From Taeniopygia guttata (taxonomy: Eukaryota; Chordata; Aves; Passeriformes; Estrildidae), in NCBI RefSeq assembly GCF_048771995.1, contig NC_133063.1:29417810-29481809 (forward strand): a stretch of 64,000 nucleotides of DNA. Direction: 5' to 3'. The position numbers and the translations under genes were made by a program. Positions 1 through 13,600 of this stretch are shown in pieces (positions within the stretch are counted from its first letter, which is position 1; the number at the start of each line of letters is the position of its first letter). The notes beneath the pieces were generated by a model, which did no database searches, was not told the DNA's origin, and worked only from the letters and a program-made list of their open reading frames with translations.

Positions 1-2654
1 ACACTTATTCTTGTGCAAAAATCAGCAGATATATTCCCAGTGTGGGTGACCGTAGTGATACTTACACATTACATTCTGAATCATCTTCCGTTACTAAAAT
101 ATATCTGTGATATTTACCCTTCAAATCCTAGATATGAGATATGCATCAAATAATGAATAGATGGTGTATGCTAACCCTGCCTACAGCAGAGAAGCATGAG
201 AGAAAGCGGATACTGAAGTATGCTTACACAGGTCAAAGTGAGCTACCTGTACTTTCTAGCTCAAGTATCTTTGGCATTTCCATTTCTGGAACTCATATGC
301 GTAGAATCAGTTGGTTGTTTTTTTTTTTTTTTTCCCAGGGATCTGGGTGACAACTGTGCAATCATTACAAGAAGATAGGCTCATCCTCAGGGAGAAAAAA
401 ATGGTTGATGGATAAATGTATATTCAGTTATGAATCTGAAAAAAAAAAAAAGAATAGAAGCCAAGAACGTCAGCTGACATGAAACTGACACAAATCCTTG
501 GAAATCAGAAGAAGGATGACACTGCACATGTGCTGAGAGCCTCTCCCTGGAAATGTAAAATGATTCAGTGATTGAAAGACACTTTTCCCAATAATCTGCA
601 GTAATGCAGTTACATTATACTGGATAAAGTAATCTAAAGTGGTAAATGTTCTTTTCTTTAATAGTGTAAATCAATTTTAATAGACTGATTTTTCTGAACA
701 AGAAAAAAAGTGTTTCTGCTGATAAACAATTCCACAACTAAGGTTTTGGTACTTTTGTTATGAACAGGATACTCAGATAGATAATCTAATTATCATGGAA
801 ATTCCTAAACTCAGCAACACAGACCAGCCAGTAAAATATGAAAACTAAATGAGCAGAGAGCCACAATAGCAGAAGAGAAGCTAAGGGAATCTAGAGCAGC
901 AGATGAAATTATCTTAAATGGAAAATGTCTAGAAAAGCAAACTTCTGGACATTCCAATTATTTTGTGAAAAGTTGTAAAACCTAACAAGACATTATTAAA
1001 CACTCCCTGTCACATGAATAATGCAGCACATACTAACACTCTGCAGAACACTCATGATGTAGTGACACAAAAAAGAAAGGGCTGCCTACTAAATCTGTTA
1101 CGGAAAACAGTGTGCTAGGAGGGCTGTCAAAACATTCATCATGTCCAGCAAGAGCCTGAACAGCACTATAGTACTCATTCTGAAGGCTCTTGCTTGTAAA
1201 AAATCTTAAAAGCACCATTCTTCTACATTACTGTTTTTCTCTTCCAGATTAAATCTACAGTGATTTACAACTGTGTGAGAGAATGTGATGGATAAAGGTC
1301 ATCAAGTTTTACCTGGTACCCTTGGGTCCTGATGATTATGTAACTTGTCATGTTTAATGAGCATCTTTTCTCACTTTGCATTTGAAGCATTGATCCACAT
1401 TGTCCTGTTTCCTGTCTTATAATTCTTTAGTGAACAGGATTAAATTTCATGTGCCAACAAAAATACATATGGATTACAAACCTGAAATACGCCCATATAA
1501 TGTGACTTAAAAAGACATGTCTAAGCTCCCTACTGTATGGCCATAATTTCACCTGTTTGTAAGCCAGTGCATACTATTAGAGATCAATGTCCTATGGAGT
1601 TAAGTACATAGAAAAGCAAATTTTAGTACAATATATAAATTTGTAATGAAGGAAATTGTATTAGTTTGTAACTTAAGTGATCAGTTCAGTTATAATACCT
1701 TAGGAAAAAATTTTGCAGTAAGCTTTACGATAAACCACTTGGAGAGCAACATTTTCTGTTTCTGTTGTGCTGTCCAAACAAAACAAAACAAAGCAAAATA
1801 AAATGGCTTTTTAGTAAGACTTTTCATTATTGTTATGTACCATGTATTTTCCAGGAACAGAACAGAAAGAAATAATTTGTTATATAAGATACAGTCAGCA
1901 ATTATGTGCCAGGTAGGGCTGCCTTTTAGAGAGAGTAACATTTCTGCTTTTCAATGTCCACATTGCTGGCCATGAGTACCGCAATGGTATTGTCCTGCCT
2001 CTTAAAACACACACATAAATTAAGAGTGGGGGAACCAAAAATTCAGAACATCTGACCTAGTTAATGCTCATGTACCGTTTTTTCCAGGCCAGGCAAACCT
2101 CTGCAGAAACAAATTCCAGAGAACAAATGCATTATCCTCACAGTAAGCACTAATACACATGAATGTATTACCAGCTAGCTGGTCTAATTAGGGGAGAAAC
2201 TCACACAAATCTTTGTTATTGAACTTTTTGCTTATTTACAACTGTGCCCGACCTCTTCAGGAATCTGGCCATCTGGTACTCAGGGACAGCACTGTTTTGG
2301 TTGGATGAGGACAGGACCCAGCACTGCATTTTTTAAACCTTTATTTAAACATGGCTAATTGAGGGTCAGGCCAGGCATGCTGTCAGTACCATCTTCACAG
2401 GGAAATTAGGTTAAAACCAGCAAAACTGGGTTATGAGCTCAGAGCACCCCATGCCTGTTGTCCAGGCAGAAGAGTAGCCTGGAACTCAGGAGAGAAGGAA
2501 AAGCATGGTTCCTCCTCACCGAACTATTCCGCCACTGTCCTGCCCGAAAAAAGAGAGTTCACAGGCTTGTTCAGATCGTAGGCTCCTGACACCGTGGATG
2601 TAGTCTAATTTTTCATGTCCTCCTAAACATCTATTAGCTCCGCTCAGATCAAAA
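1..2654. other. Intergenic, no gene seen
   Basis: AT-rich with short T and A runs (around 318 and 438). No coding exon, RNA gene or recognisable repeat. Confidence 0.7.
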
Positions 2655-3020
2655 TTCCCTCATGTCCCCTAAAGCTGGGCCTCTGCGCTGCTGCCCCGGG
2701 GCTCATTGCAACCGCCCCGTAAGGAGGCCAGGCCGCGCGCCGCCATTACCGCTGGGCGCTGAAGGGGGTGCGGGGAGCCCCTCGGTTTGGGGTGGATCGT
2801 GCCTTTCCCTCGTGGGGAGCCCCTCGGTTTGGGGTGGATCGTGCCTTTCCCTCGTGGGGAGCCCCTCGGTTTGGGGTGGATCGTGCCTTTCCCTGGCGGG
2901 GAGCACAGCTGAAGGGATCAGCTGCGCTCCGGCCAGGGTTCTGTGGGAAGTGACCCCGCTCACGCTCTGCATCCTTGCACACGGACCCGTCTCTCAATCC
3001 TTTTCCCCTCTTGCCTGGGT
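2655..3020. promoter_or_regulatory. Small CpG-rich patch (possible orphan CpG island)
   Basis: About 350 bp, markedly richer in G+C and CpG than its flanks, containing the 42-bp array. It might be a promoter for an unseen transcript or just GC-rich repeat sequence. No gene is visible next to it. Confidence 0.4.
2772..2904. repeat. 42-bp minisatellite, about 3.1 copies
   Basis: Copies start at 2772, 2814 and 2856, and a fourth partial copy begins at 2898 (GGGGAGC). The unit contains CCCCTCGGTTTGGGGTGGAT. The first three copies are nearly identical, so the array is young. Because 42 is a multiple of 3, several frames on both strands stay open through it, producing repetitive but meaningless ORFs. 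Confidence 0.93.
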
Positions 3021-6000
3021 GAGAAGGGACAAATGGCGTCATTGTGAAGTCCAAGCAGCAGAGAAGGATAAGCATGAGGAGTCCTAAATCCATCTCCCAC
3101 CTAGGCACTCTTCTCATTCAAAAATTAACACTTTCAGCCAGACTGTTTTCAACACTTTTCCAAATTTAACTTTTTCAAGCTTCATATTTTCCTTGGAAGT
3201 TAATTCTTACAGAAACAATTATAAATAATTGCTACAAGAGAACACCACTGGTTTAAACATTCCCATGGCAAGTGTTCTCTGGTAGCAGTGCCAAGAACTG
3301 CTTTCATGCTGCCCCTTTCTGCATGACAAGCCTCAGTTGTCACTTAGTGAAAACAAAATGCACAACAGGCATCATTTGTGTAGGGTCATGCCAAGAGCAA
3401 GTGTTCTGCTAAGCAACAGAGATCTCCTGCAAACAAATTCTAGAACCTGTTTGAAATTTTTGGTGTGCCTGGTGTGCTGTTAAGGCAGATGTGAAGTGAA
3501 CCTGTCAAGCAGGCTTTTACAACATCACATCCTTCAACCAATCGAATTACCAGGCCTGAGACCCAAAGTTATATTTACAAAAAGCTTCCAGAGAAGTAAA
3601 ATCATGTTGTCTGATTAGATCATGTTGCATTGCAAAACATCAAAGTGTTAAAAGAAGGAAAGTGATAGCAGGCAAAGCCTTCTGACACTGCAGCACCAGG
3701 GAGCTCAACAGATAATTCAGCTTTATGCTGTGTGTGACAAAGGCTGCTCATCAAATAAGTAGCACCTGGAATAAAAGCAAATTACATTTAACCTGCCCTT
3801 TGCCTTAGGGTTTTAAACACAATTTGTATTGCACCAAATCTATTGTCAGCATGACACAGAACTCCCACCTTTTGACAGAATTAAAATGCAGACCCTCTTT
3901 TTAGCAGTATTTGCAGAATGCTTTGATGCTACTAAAAAATACAAGAAAAAATTATTTCACTTCATCACTGATTCTATCACCCAAGACTGTTGGTTTCAAG
4001 TTATTTGGTTGTTATTATGGTTACAAAACTGTGATCATTGTACGTGACAGATAAACAAGTACTAAAGAATAATAATGCAGTTACAAAGTCAAAATCTAGG
4101 AAGTGCTAAGGTTAAAGTTACCCTTTGCCTTACAGATTTAACATAAAGTTTATAAATAGAAATAAAAGTATGTTTGCATGGTATAAACACCTACACTGAT
4201 CTGTATGTCTTCAGAAAATAAAAAATATTTTTCTCCATTGTATTTAGGTTGTTACCTAATCATGAGCTCTCTCAGATGCCAACTCAAAGGTCTGAAAATA
4301 GCAAGAGAAGTAATCACTGTACAAGATTTAAGAAAAAGACCCTAAAATCTTGCTATTTTTTGGTTTAAAATAATAAAAGTGTTTTCAGATCATTAGAAAT
4401 GAGGCAACAATACCAACAATACCAAAACAAAGTAAACAATACCACTATTCCAATTTAAAAGCCCACCCCAAATCCTTAACAAAATTCTCATCGAGGTGAT
4501 GGAATATATTTTCTGTTACAAGTACTGTAAATAAAATAGATAGATTTTTAATAAGTTACTATATAATACTTGGTAATTTTTCATATAAATTCATACCAAC
4601 AATATATTAAAAATTGGTGAGAAATTTCCAGCTGAATTCCTGATTGCTGTATTATGTATGTACGTATGTATGCTTGTATGTGTGGACATGTTTAGGTATA
4701 TGAAAAAGTAAAAATGGACAACCCTGAAAAATGTTTCCTATATTACATATGCCATACATGTGGTTTACTGCAGCTGACTGGTAATCTGTTATTTTAAATT
4801 AAATGGTACAAAATTGCATTTAATCTCTCCTGGTTTTTATTTTTTCCATACTCCATTATCAACTCTTGCTGACTAGATAGAATGAAAACAAAAAAATTAC
4901 TTTTACCAGAGAAAGAGAACAGCAGAAATTAATTGCTCTTCACTGTGTATCTTCTTCAAGCCAGACTCTATCACATAGTGAACAAGATACTCCCTAGAAC
5001 TCCTTTATTATATGAAGTAATTTACATTTCATGTACATGTGCAATTAGGGCACCTTGGAACAACAGAAAGGGTCATAGAGAAGCCATAGGATATCAATGT
5101 GTCTGATAATTCCCCAAAGGGCCTGGGACAAACATCAATAAAAATAGTCATATCCCAGCAAGACAGGAACAAACCTGATATAATTACTTTGCACATATTT
5201 TTGTAAACGTCATTCCAACTAATAACTCCTTTGCTTCTGCTGCCCTATTTTGCTCCTCCAAAACTCTGGGTGGGATGCTATCTGAAGGTCAATTTGGAAG
5301 CAGCAGAGGAACAATAAATAAACCAAGAATACAAAAAATGCCTTAAAAAGTAGCTTGGATGGGGTAAAGGTGAGAGATAATCAATTGCTAGGACTTCTAT
5401 TTTTACTATCTATTATAGCTCATTTGCTCATGGAGAGAAAACAAATGAGGAAAGTCCATTTCATTATCTATTATTTTTACTTTTGGAGTTACTTTTCTGA
5501 ATGTTTGGAAATGTTTGTTACATATATTTTTCCCATTACCAGTATTTCTTTTCTCTTTTGTGTAAAGCAGTAATAGCTCCACTGAAGATTTTCCTATGAC
5601 AACATGTTTTGGTAACTGAAGATTTAAGAACTTGACTATTCAGCCCATGAAATTAGTCTATGTTTAATATTATTTAGTTGTTGTGAAGACATTTCTTAGG
5701 AGACCAATGTGTTTAGTTTTTGGCATTGCCTTGTTAGGTGCCACCCTTTTGCTTTACTCTACAGATTAGCATGCAGACCCTCCCTCAGAGCATATCTTCA
5801 AAGCATCTGAAATAATGTCAGTAAATTAACTACCCTTTGTGTTCAGTGATTTTTCTTGACTGAAGAAGAGAAATGTTACACCAAGGCTGAAAGGGATACG
5901 TGCCTTGTTTTCATTACCATTTCCAATGGACTATCAGAAGACAGAAAAGATTATGTTGCAGCTAAGAACACAGTTCAAACCTGCACAACCAGATTTCCCT

Positions 6001-7553
6001 TTGAAGCTGGAAGTTTTCCCAGGAAGATGGATATGGCTGCAGCTGAAGCAACAATCGTTTTTCATGAAGTGAAATACTGCTGCACATTCCAAGGCTGGAC
6101 TGCACCAAACAAATTACACAGTGTTAATGACATTTCCCCATGTGACCACCTGAAAATACCTAGTGCTTTTTTCACCAGAACTGTGTTGATCTCACAATTA
6201 TACAATACCTTTGATAATACTTGTCAGTAACAAAGATTGGTGAGAAAAATGTCAGTTCCTCTGAATTAGTGCCTTTAACAAGAGAAAGGGAAATTCTGAG
6301 AAAGAATTCTGAAACTCCAAAATGCAGTGAGAGGGAGGAAGGACCCTTGTATTTCGACAGAAAAAGCACAAACACAGTATTTAGAAGAAGTAATGGAAGA
6401 ATAAGTGGCAGCATGAAAGTTATAAAATTATTAACTTGTCAAACAAACAAACAAAAAAATCTTCCAGAAAGAACAATTTTAATTAGTGCACTGAATTTCT
6501 CTCTCTTGGCAAGAAGGTTCGATTTTACCAAATCATTGGTTATTAAAGACATCTATCTATATGTGAACTGTTCCTGTCTTGTGCAGTGCTGCAGCCGCGA
6601 GTTTTACATTTCTCAGTCCATCACAAAGGATGCATATAATATTGCTCTGGACATTGCTATTAGTTTATGCTCCCTCTTCAGGACTGTAGTTGCCGGACAT
6701 GGCAGCCACGTTTATTGGCCTGCCTTCCCAGAAGGCAGCCCAAGAGTCATCACTCTGCACACACCAGAGCTCTCTGCGGTGAGTTTCCTCCCCTGAGTGC
6801 CAAGAATATCAGAGGAATTGGATTTGCAGAAACCTGAACTCCTTGCCTCCAGCTCAGGGCAGCCCAGGGCTGCTTTATGCAGACTATACATTTCTTCCAG
6901 CCTCCTCTGAGTGGGTGACTCGTTGCAGCCTCACATAGTCTGCCATTTCACACTCTTTCCTTTCTTATTACATCCCACATAGGCAGCCACCATTGCCAAA
7001 TCTGTCCTAAGAGCTGGAATCACCTTGTCTCCAGTGCAGCCCCCTTTGCCCTGCTGTCACAGTGTCTAGGCGTCAGCAATCTTGTGCCCCCAGCATCAAT
7101 ACCTAGATGCAAATTGGAACTGCAGTGCATCAGCTGCAGGGGAGCCCAGCTACATACACATAGTATATTTCAGGATGAGACAATTTTCTTGCAACAGATG
7201 TTCCCCATTCCAGTCACTCATATTACTGCTGCCTGGATGCACTTTTTTTGACATATCTTTTGTACCTAGCGTACAATTTTCATTTCATAAGCATCTTTCA
7301 CATCAAGAACATAATAGGTAATGAAGGCTTCCAACAAAGCAGAAAAAGCTTACCAGCAACAAAAGCAGAAAGAAAGAAAAGAAGGCTGAACTTAAAAAAA
7401 AAGTTAAATATAAGATCAACCTATTTGAAACAAGAAGGAGTAAACTACCAGAGGAGAAACTGTTAACACGCATTGAGTTCTTCAACTTCTCAAATCTCCT
7501 TATCAAGCCCACATGACCTCAGGAAAGTTGGCTTTAGGCTAGCTGCAAAATTA
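3021..7553. other. Intergenic; TATG microsatellite and chance open frames
   Basis: Contains an imperfect (TATG)n run at about 4653-4682. Open frames at 5856-6230 and 6221-6796 lack ATG starts at their 5' ends and resemble no family I know; see findings. Confidence 0.6.
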
Positions 7554-7637
7554 GTTGGATGAAATACTATGGCCATGTAACATAGTAGATCAAACTGACA
7601 ATCTGTTGATCCCTTCTGGCTCTAAAATCTATGAGTC
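7554..7637 (+). mobile_element. Ancient CR1-type LINE 3' end
   Basis: TTGGATGAAATACTATGGCC .. GATCCCTTCTGGCTCTAAAA followed by TCTATGAGTC matches the old CR1/L3-like tail that I recall from turtles, crocodilians and birds (..GGTCCCTTCTGGCCTTAAAA TCTATGAATC). Short and much diverged, so old. Confidence 0.65.
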
Positions 7638-10600
7638 AAATGATTCTTCCTAAGTGGCCCCAACAGGGATTTGAACCCTCTGTGACTTAAACCCCTACCA
7701 TTTCTTCTTTCATTTACATGTTAAAGATTTTTATTTTTCAATCCACCAGTCTTTTTTCTTCCTATTTCATCACAGTAGCCCCACCAAGACAGATCTCCAT
7801 GCAGAAGCGCTGCAAGTGATTCCCTATCCTCTGTCTTTTTCCCTCCATTAACTGCATTAAATATAAATAAACCAGAAATAGTGTCAGCAGAAAGGACTGA
7901 TTTCCAATTCTTCCTTAAAAATTCCTCACAAGCAAGATCCAGAATTTAATTACAGCCAAAAACAGTCAAGAACCACACTTAGATCAATTTTTATCCCATA
8001 ATTCTAAGCCAGGATGTCACTAAAACAACAGCTGCATATTATAAATGGTACACAGATTTTAAAATCTCTCTACACTCAACCAAAGAGTGAAGAAAGAGAT
8101 TCTTCAGTCTTCAGATGTGTCTGAAAATACTTGAAGGCCTCCTATGTGCAGTCTGTCATGCATCAGGTGCCAAACATGTAAAACATCCACTAAGCCCTCT
8201 CCTGCAAACCTGGATTTATATTCTGAAAGAGAGCAAGCAAAGTCTTGGTGTGAGAAGAGGCCACTTTGCAAGTTTAGTAGACCTTTTGTATTAATAATAA
8301 ACAAAAGAATCTATCACTGTCGCATTGCTCACTATCTCCCTTTCTTCTGTCTGCTTCCTCTTTCCTTACCCATACTGCAGTCTTCCTTTGTCTTTTACTT
8401 TTTAAAAATTTTTGTACTCTATCCTCCTAGCACTTCACTTTGCTGATGTTTTGTTCTGTGGCAAACCTGCTAGTGCCATCTTCTTTCTTCATAATCATTC
8501 TCTTTTCCCCCAGTTTGCTTTCTCTCTCATTTCACTTTTCAGCATGCTCACCCTTTGTCTTCGTTGCCCAGCTGCACTGTTTGGGCATTTTCTCTCTCCT
8601 TTTTAAGCCACTTACCTATTTCAGTCACATGTTCATGTCCCCAGCAGCTACACCTATCATCCATCTTTGTTCATTATACTCTTTTAATTGCTTATTTTAT
8701 GCAGGCCCATACATAGATTTACTATTCAGTACATGTGAGTAACTTGTAACTCTGCTGATCTCCTAATTTGGTTGTGTGAAAAACACTTTCAGTTCTCCTC
8801 CAGTATTTCTTCTACTTCCTCTGAATCATCATCTATATTTCCCCCAGCCTCTCTCTTGATACCACCACAGCTTTCAGGTTCTGTAGGCATTCCCATCCTT
8901 CTCATTATTTTGTTGTCAGTTTTTGCTGCTGAAGAGAAACAGAGGAGTTGAAGACAAAGCATGGGAGCCATTTCCAATTGCTGTCACCTGCTAAGTCATG
9001 CTTCCTGTTGGTGGGCATCAGGAGCAGCAGCCACAGCCCTTTTTGCAGCCTGGTCAGGGGAGCAGGGCAACATGACAATTTGGGTAAACATGAGGAGGGG
9101 GATCTGCAAGGAGATGGCAGGAGAGATATACAGCAAATTTTATGAAAAGGTAGGGGCCAAGAGAGAAACCAGAGAGTCTGTGAGGGAATAAAAGCATCCA
9201 CAAAATGCTCCAGAAAATCAGAGAGCTGTGTGAAATGAAGGGGTATATCCCTTTCCTGTAGATGGGGAATTAATCTTGCTATTTATTGGATTTAAAATCA
9301 TTATAATGGAAGACAACAGAGACAATCTCACCCAATTTCTCCTCCAACATTGATCCCCACATATTGAACATTTTGAAACATTCTTGAGTATTTTCTCTTT
9401 CTGTATCTCTTCAGCTATCTGTCTGCATATCAAACTAAGCAGTACACTTCACATTCCCTAAGCTTAGAGGATTTCCTTGGCCCTTCCAAGTCCTCTGTGA
9501 TGCAAGCATGCCAGACAAACATTCAGCCCTCAAATGTACTTATGTAGTCTCTTGTTTTCCCCTTGTGTGGCTCTGAAGGGTTATGAAAATATGAGGCCAA
9601 ACAAATTCATGCCAGCAGTAATTCCAGCCCCACCCTGCAGAATGGGCAGACACCACATGGGCCAAGGAACAGCCAAATTTCATGATTACATTTAAATAAA
9701 TGTTGACAGTTGGAAAGACTGCTCTATGTCCCCCAGTTTTCACTCTCCTCATGTTCTTTCACTGCAGGGGGCTATCAGCACCTTGGCTAACTTGGCTGCA
9801 TTATGACATGAAGAGACTTCACTCGGTAGGAACAAAAAGTTCCTTTGAAAACTTGAAAATACCCACGTAACAAAGCAACACTGGTAAACAGGATTTCAGC
9901 AAGGACCACAATGCTTAATGATTTCGGGGGTTAAGAAAAGTCACAGATGAGGTGGGAAGAATGAACTGCTTTTCCAAATAGTTTAAGTTCAGTGTTTGCC
10001 AATAGCTGCAGGAGGGAGACAAAAACAGAAATACTAATAACAAAAAAAAGGATTTAGAGCAGTATTTAACTTAATTTTGTAGGTGGTTTGGGTATTTTGT
10101 TTGTTTGCTCTGCTTTTTTTTCTGTATTTGGCTGAGGGTACCTGTGGTATTATCTAGACACACCAGACAGGAATTAATAGTTGACTTTTATTGAATTGTT
10201 CACAAGCTGTATGGACAGTACATTTCTTGTAACTCTTCTCATCCTTAGTTCCACATCAGGCTTCTATGCTCTGCTTCTGGCTGTACATTAGCAGGACTTT
10301 TTGGTGTTACCAGAATTAGCAGGAGCTTTCATGAGCCTTTAGAAGAGTGAAATTTTTATTACCTGATTCAGAAAACAAAATGAAGATATTGTATATACAT
10401 GAAACCTATTTTTTAAGGAAACAATAAGGAAAAAATTCGACAGTATTCTCAATCCTTTTGTTTTCTGAAAACTGGGAATATTAGTTGTTTGCTCAGCCAT
10501 TTCACTTTAATTTCACTGTGCTCTGTGCTTTGAATGCTGTCAATACAGATTAAAGAGCACATATGAGGTTGTTTTTAATGAACATTGCATGGCCAAATAA

Positions 10601-13600
10601 CTTAGAAAAGTTCACTTTACAATGATTTGAAATACAGCTGAAAATTCTGCAAATCCTGTCTCTATAGGTTTTTTATTTTTAATGGCAAATGTCAAATTTG
10701 TTTATTTTTAACTTGGTTACTTAAGAAATTTGAAGTGTAGGTCAGACCTCACTGAGGGCCTTCTTGAGGTTGCTTGTGTTACAAAGAGCAAAAATATTAA
10801 CAACCAATTTGTAATAGGTAGCTATCAACTGTAAAAATGCTACAGCACATCTGCATTTTCAACTTCAGTATTTTTTTAGAGGTCAGAATGGGGCTTATAT
10901 TGTTATTCACTTAGCATCAATTATAATGTAAGTACAATACCATGATCAAAAGTTTTGAGTCTATTAATAAAACATGAGAACTTTGACTGCTAAAGATGGT
11001 GTATAAGTTTGGCAGTTTTGGAGATACACTAAAGCTACATTACCTGTATCATCCTTTCATACTTGTTTTTTTCCTTTTCACCTCCCCTCATTCTCTTTGC
11101 AGGTATTACCTGTAGCTGACTCTTGCATATTTGCCTTCAAGATACTTAAGGATGTTGTTATAGGTAATAGGAGAGCAATAGCATTGTGTTTCATGGGCAA
11201 CACAGTGCTGTTTGACTTTCATATCCTCCTTGCAAGGTAGCAAGACAGCAAACATCAAGAAATCAGGTGGCAGAAGCAGAACATATTTCTCCACATATGA
11301 CTATTTTTCAGTAATGGATCTGTTCCACTGATTAATTGTGTTACAGAAAACAAGCCAATGCTGGCTCTGCAAGAACCTATCCAGTCTCCTTGAGTTATTA
11401 TCTTTGGGGGAAAATGCAGTTTATGCAAAATGTAGTGTAGGCTTGTACTGGGTTTATCTCACTAGAGAGCCAGATTTGTTGTCTCTGTGCAACACACACA
11501 AACCAGAACTGTGGAACCCACTGAAATGGAATCCAATGGCCAGTAGATTTTATGCACTTGTGTTCATGCTGTGTCAGGCATCATCTGGCTTCTACTGTGC
11601 TGCAGAGCAGTCTGAATTCCTAGAAAGCTTGTTAGCTCTGTTGAAATGTGGTGCACTTAGAGATCAGTTCAGGTCCGGTGCTGTGTATGAATGAGTGCTC
11701 TCCTCCTCCAGTTTGGTGTGTCAGGTGGGGTATGATGAAGGGGTACTCCTACGTCTGGCTGGTCTTATGAGAACTGGTTCCATGACTGCTCCTGGTACTT
11801 GCATCATTATGTTTTTCTGCTGTGTTTGTTTCTTTCCATCAGATAATGGAGAATTCACCATAATTATTTTTGGCTGGAGTACTGCCATTAAAAACTATTT
11901 CAAAATGGTGTAATGCAAAATGGGCTCATGCCAGAGAATGGTTTCTTTGTTTTAGAGAAAATGGTGTTACTGAAGGTCAGACTAAGAGGCCAGAAACCCC
12001 AGTAAAAATTAGCGTGATGCAGGAAAAGGATTGAACCTACTTGTCACATCAGTGTCCTAACACATGGACTTAACCTGCTGCTCTCAAAATACATTGGCAG
12101 CTACTGGGAGAGAAGGACTCTGCAGCCTGGAGGTGATCATGACCAGCTTCTGTGACAAGGCAGCGTCAGGCCAGGAGGTTTGAGAGCCCAGCCATCTCAA
12201 TATTTCCTGGTTGGCTGAGCAGGTAGCTCTTCTTCACTTCAGAATGTTCAAACCGTAACTCCCGTGACCTGAGGGAGGTATCAGATCTGTATCCTGTATA
12301 CTGAACACTGAGTGCTCTGGACACTTCAGTAAGGATTAAAAGCACTGTCATTAGCATTCATTGTTAAAAAACTTAACTGTAAAAAACTTCAAACTCTTAA
12401 AATTCACTGTTAAAAACATGTGAACTGCTTGCATGATTTGTTTCCTGGATGGACAGTTTATATGCCTGTGGAAATAATAAAAAAAAAAAAAAATCACTAA
12501 GTGCAGTTGATCTAATGAATGCATACATTTTTGCTTTTTTTTAAAACAGAAGTTAAAAATACTTTTTTTACACAATATAATTAATGTTTAATTGGTATAG
12601 TGTCCATCACCTTGTTTCTCACATGAATATCCCTGCCATTGTATTCTTAAACCTAAACGTAATACCTTTTGTAATCACTGCTCACAGGCCTCTCTAATAT
12701 GCCACAGAGAATGAAATTTACTTTTGCACATTTTGTGAACAAAGACAAAACCCCATCCTTTTTTGAGGTTCAGTCACTGGACTCTGGCAAGGTGCTTTGG
12801 AGGAGTACTGTTTCAAAAGAATATTACAAAAAATGTGAAAGCTTCTACACTGGCATAACATGAGAAGACCCTACAGAAATTGAAATGCCAGACCAGTGAG
12901 CTGGAATTTGCTTGCATTGCTAGCTGGGAAGGGAGCAGGGGGAAGAACAGTACACATTCCTACTCCAGAAGGAAAAACCTGGTTGTGACTCAGATGGGAT
13001 AATTTTTTTCCAGTAACAGTTCAGCCTAGTGAAACTAAGACACTCAGGTCGTGTTGCCAAGGTCATTGACATTTTTGTTTATCTGAGTCTTAAAGGCAAA
13101 TTACCAAGTTAGAAGTCATGGACTATATCCTCCATAAGGCAAACCGTTGCACTCCAATGGAGCCACTTAATGAATGCACTATGGGTTTCATGCTGTTTCT
13201 TAGGAGTTCCTTTCTCATGTTTTTTCAGTTTTGTATGACATCCAATTTTCAAAATCTTTTCACAGTTAATTTCTGACTTTTCACAGTCTGGCTTCACTAT
13301 ATGTAATCCTATAGCTGCATGGTCATAAACAGAATAGTGGAATTAAAACTTGCTTGAAATCAAAAACAGTGTAACAAACATGCTGCCATTAGTGCCTAAA
13401 GCAACACTGGATCCCTGCCACTTGCTATCTCCTACCTCCCCCATTCCCAATCATCTCTTGTTAAATGTCTGCCTTTTTCCTCCTTTCATGTACCCGCTGA
13501 TAAGAAGCAGCTGTCTAAGCCTCACAATTAAGCATTGCATTTATTAAATGTTGAGCCCCTGATCTCCCTATAGAATAAGCTGCACAAAGCGTCATCTCTT

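Noticed and set aside
2662-3117. Four overlapping repetitive open frames on both strands
   Set aside because: Explained by the 42-bp tandem array, whose length is a multiple of three; no domain or plausible start context.
5856-6230. 124-codon + strand open frame as a gene
   Set aside because: Opens with TTG rather than ATG, matches no family known to me, and overlaps another frame without a shared structure.
11338-11694. 118-codon + strand open frame as a gene
   Set aside because: No family resemblance, ordinary composition, no supporting splice or promoter signals.
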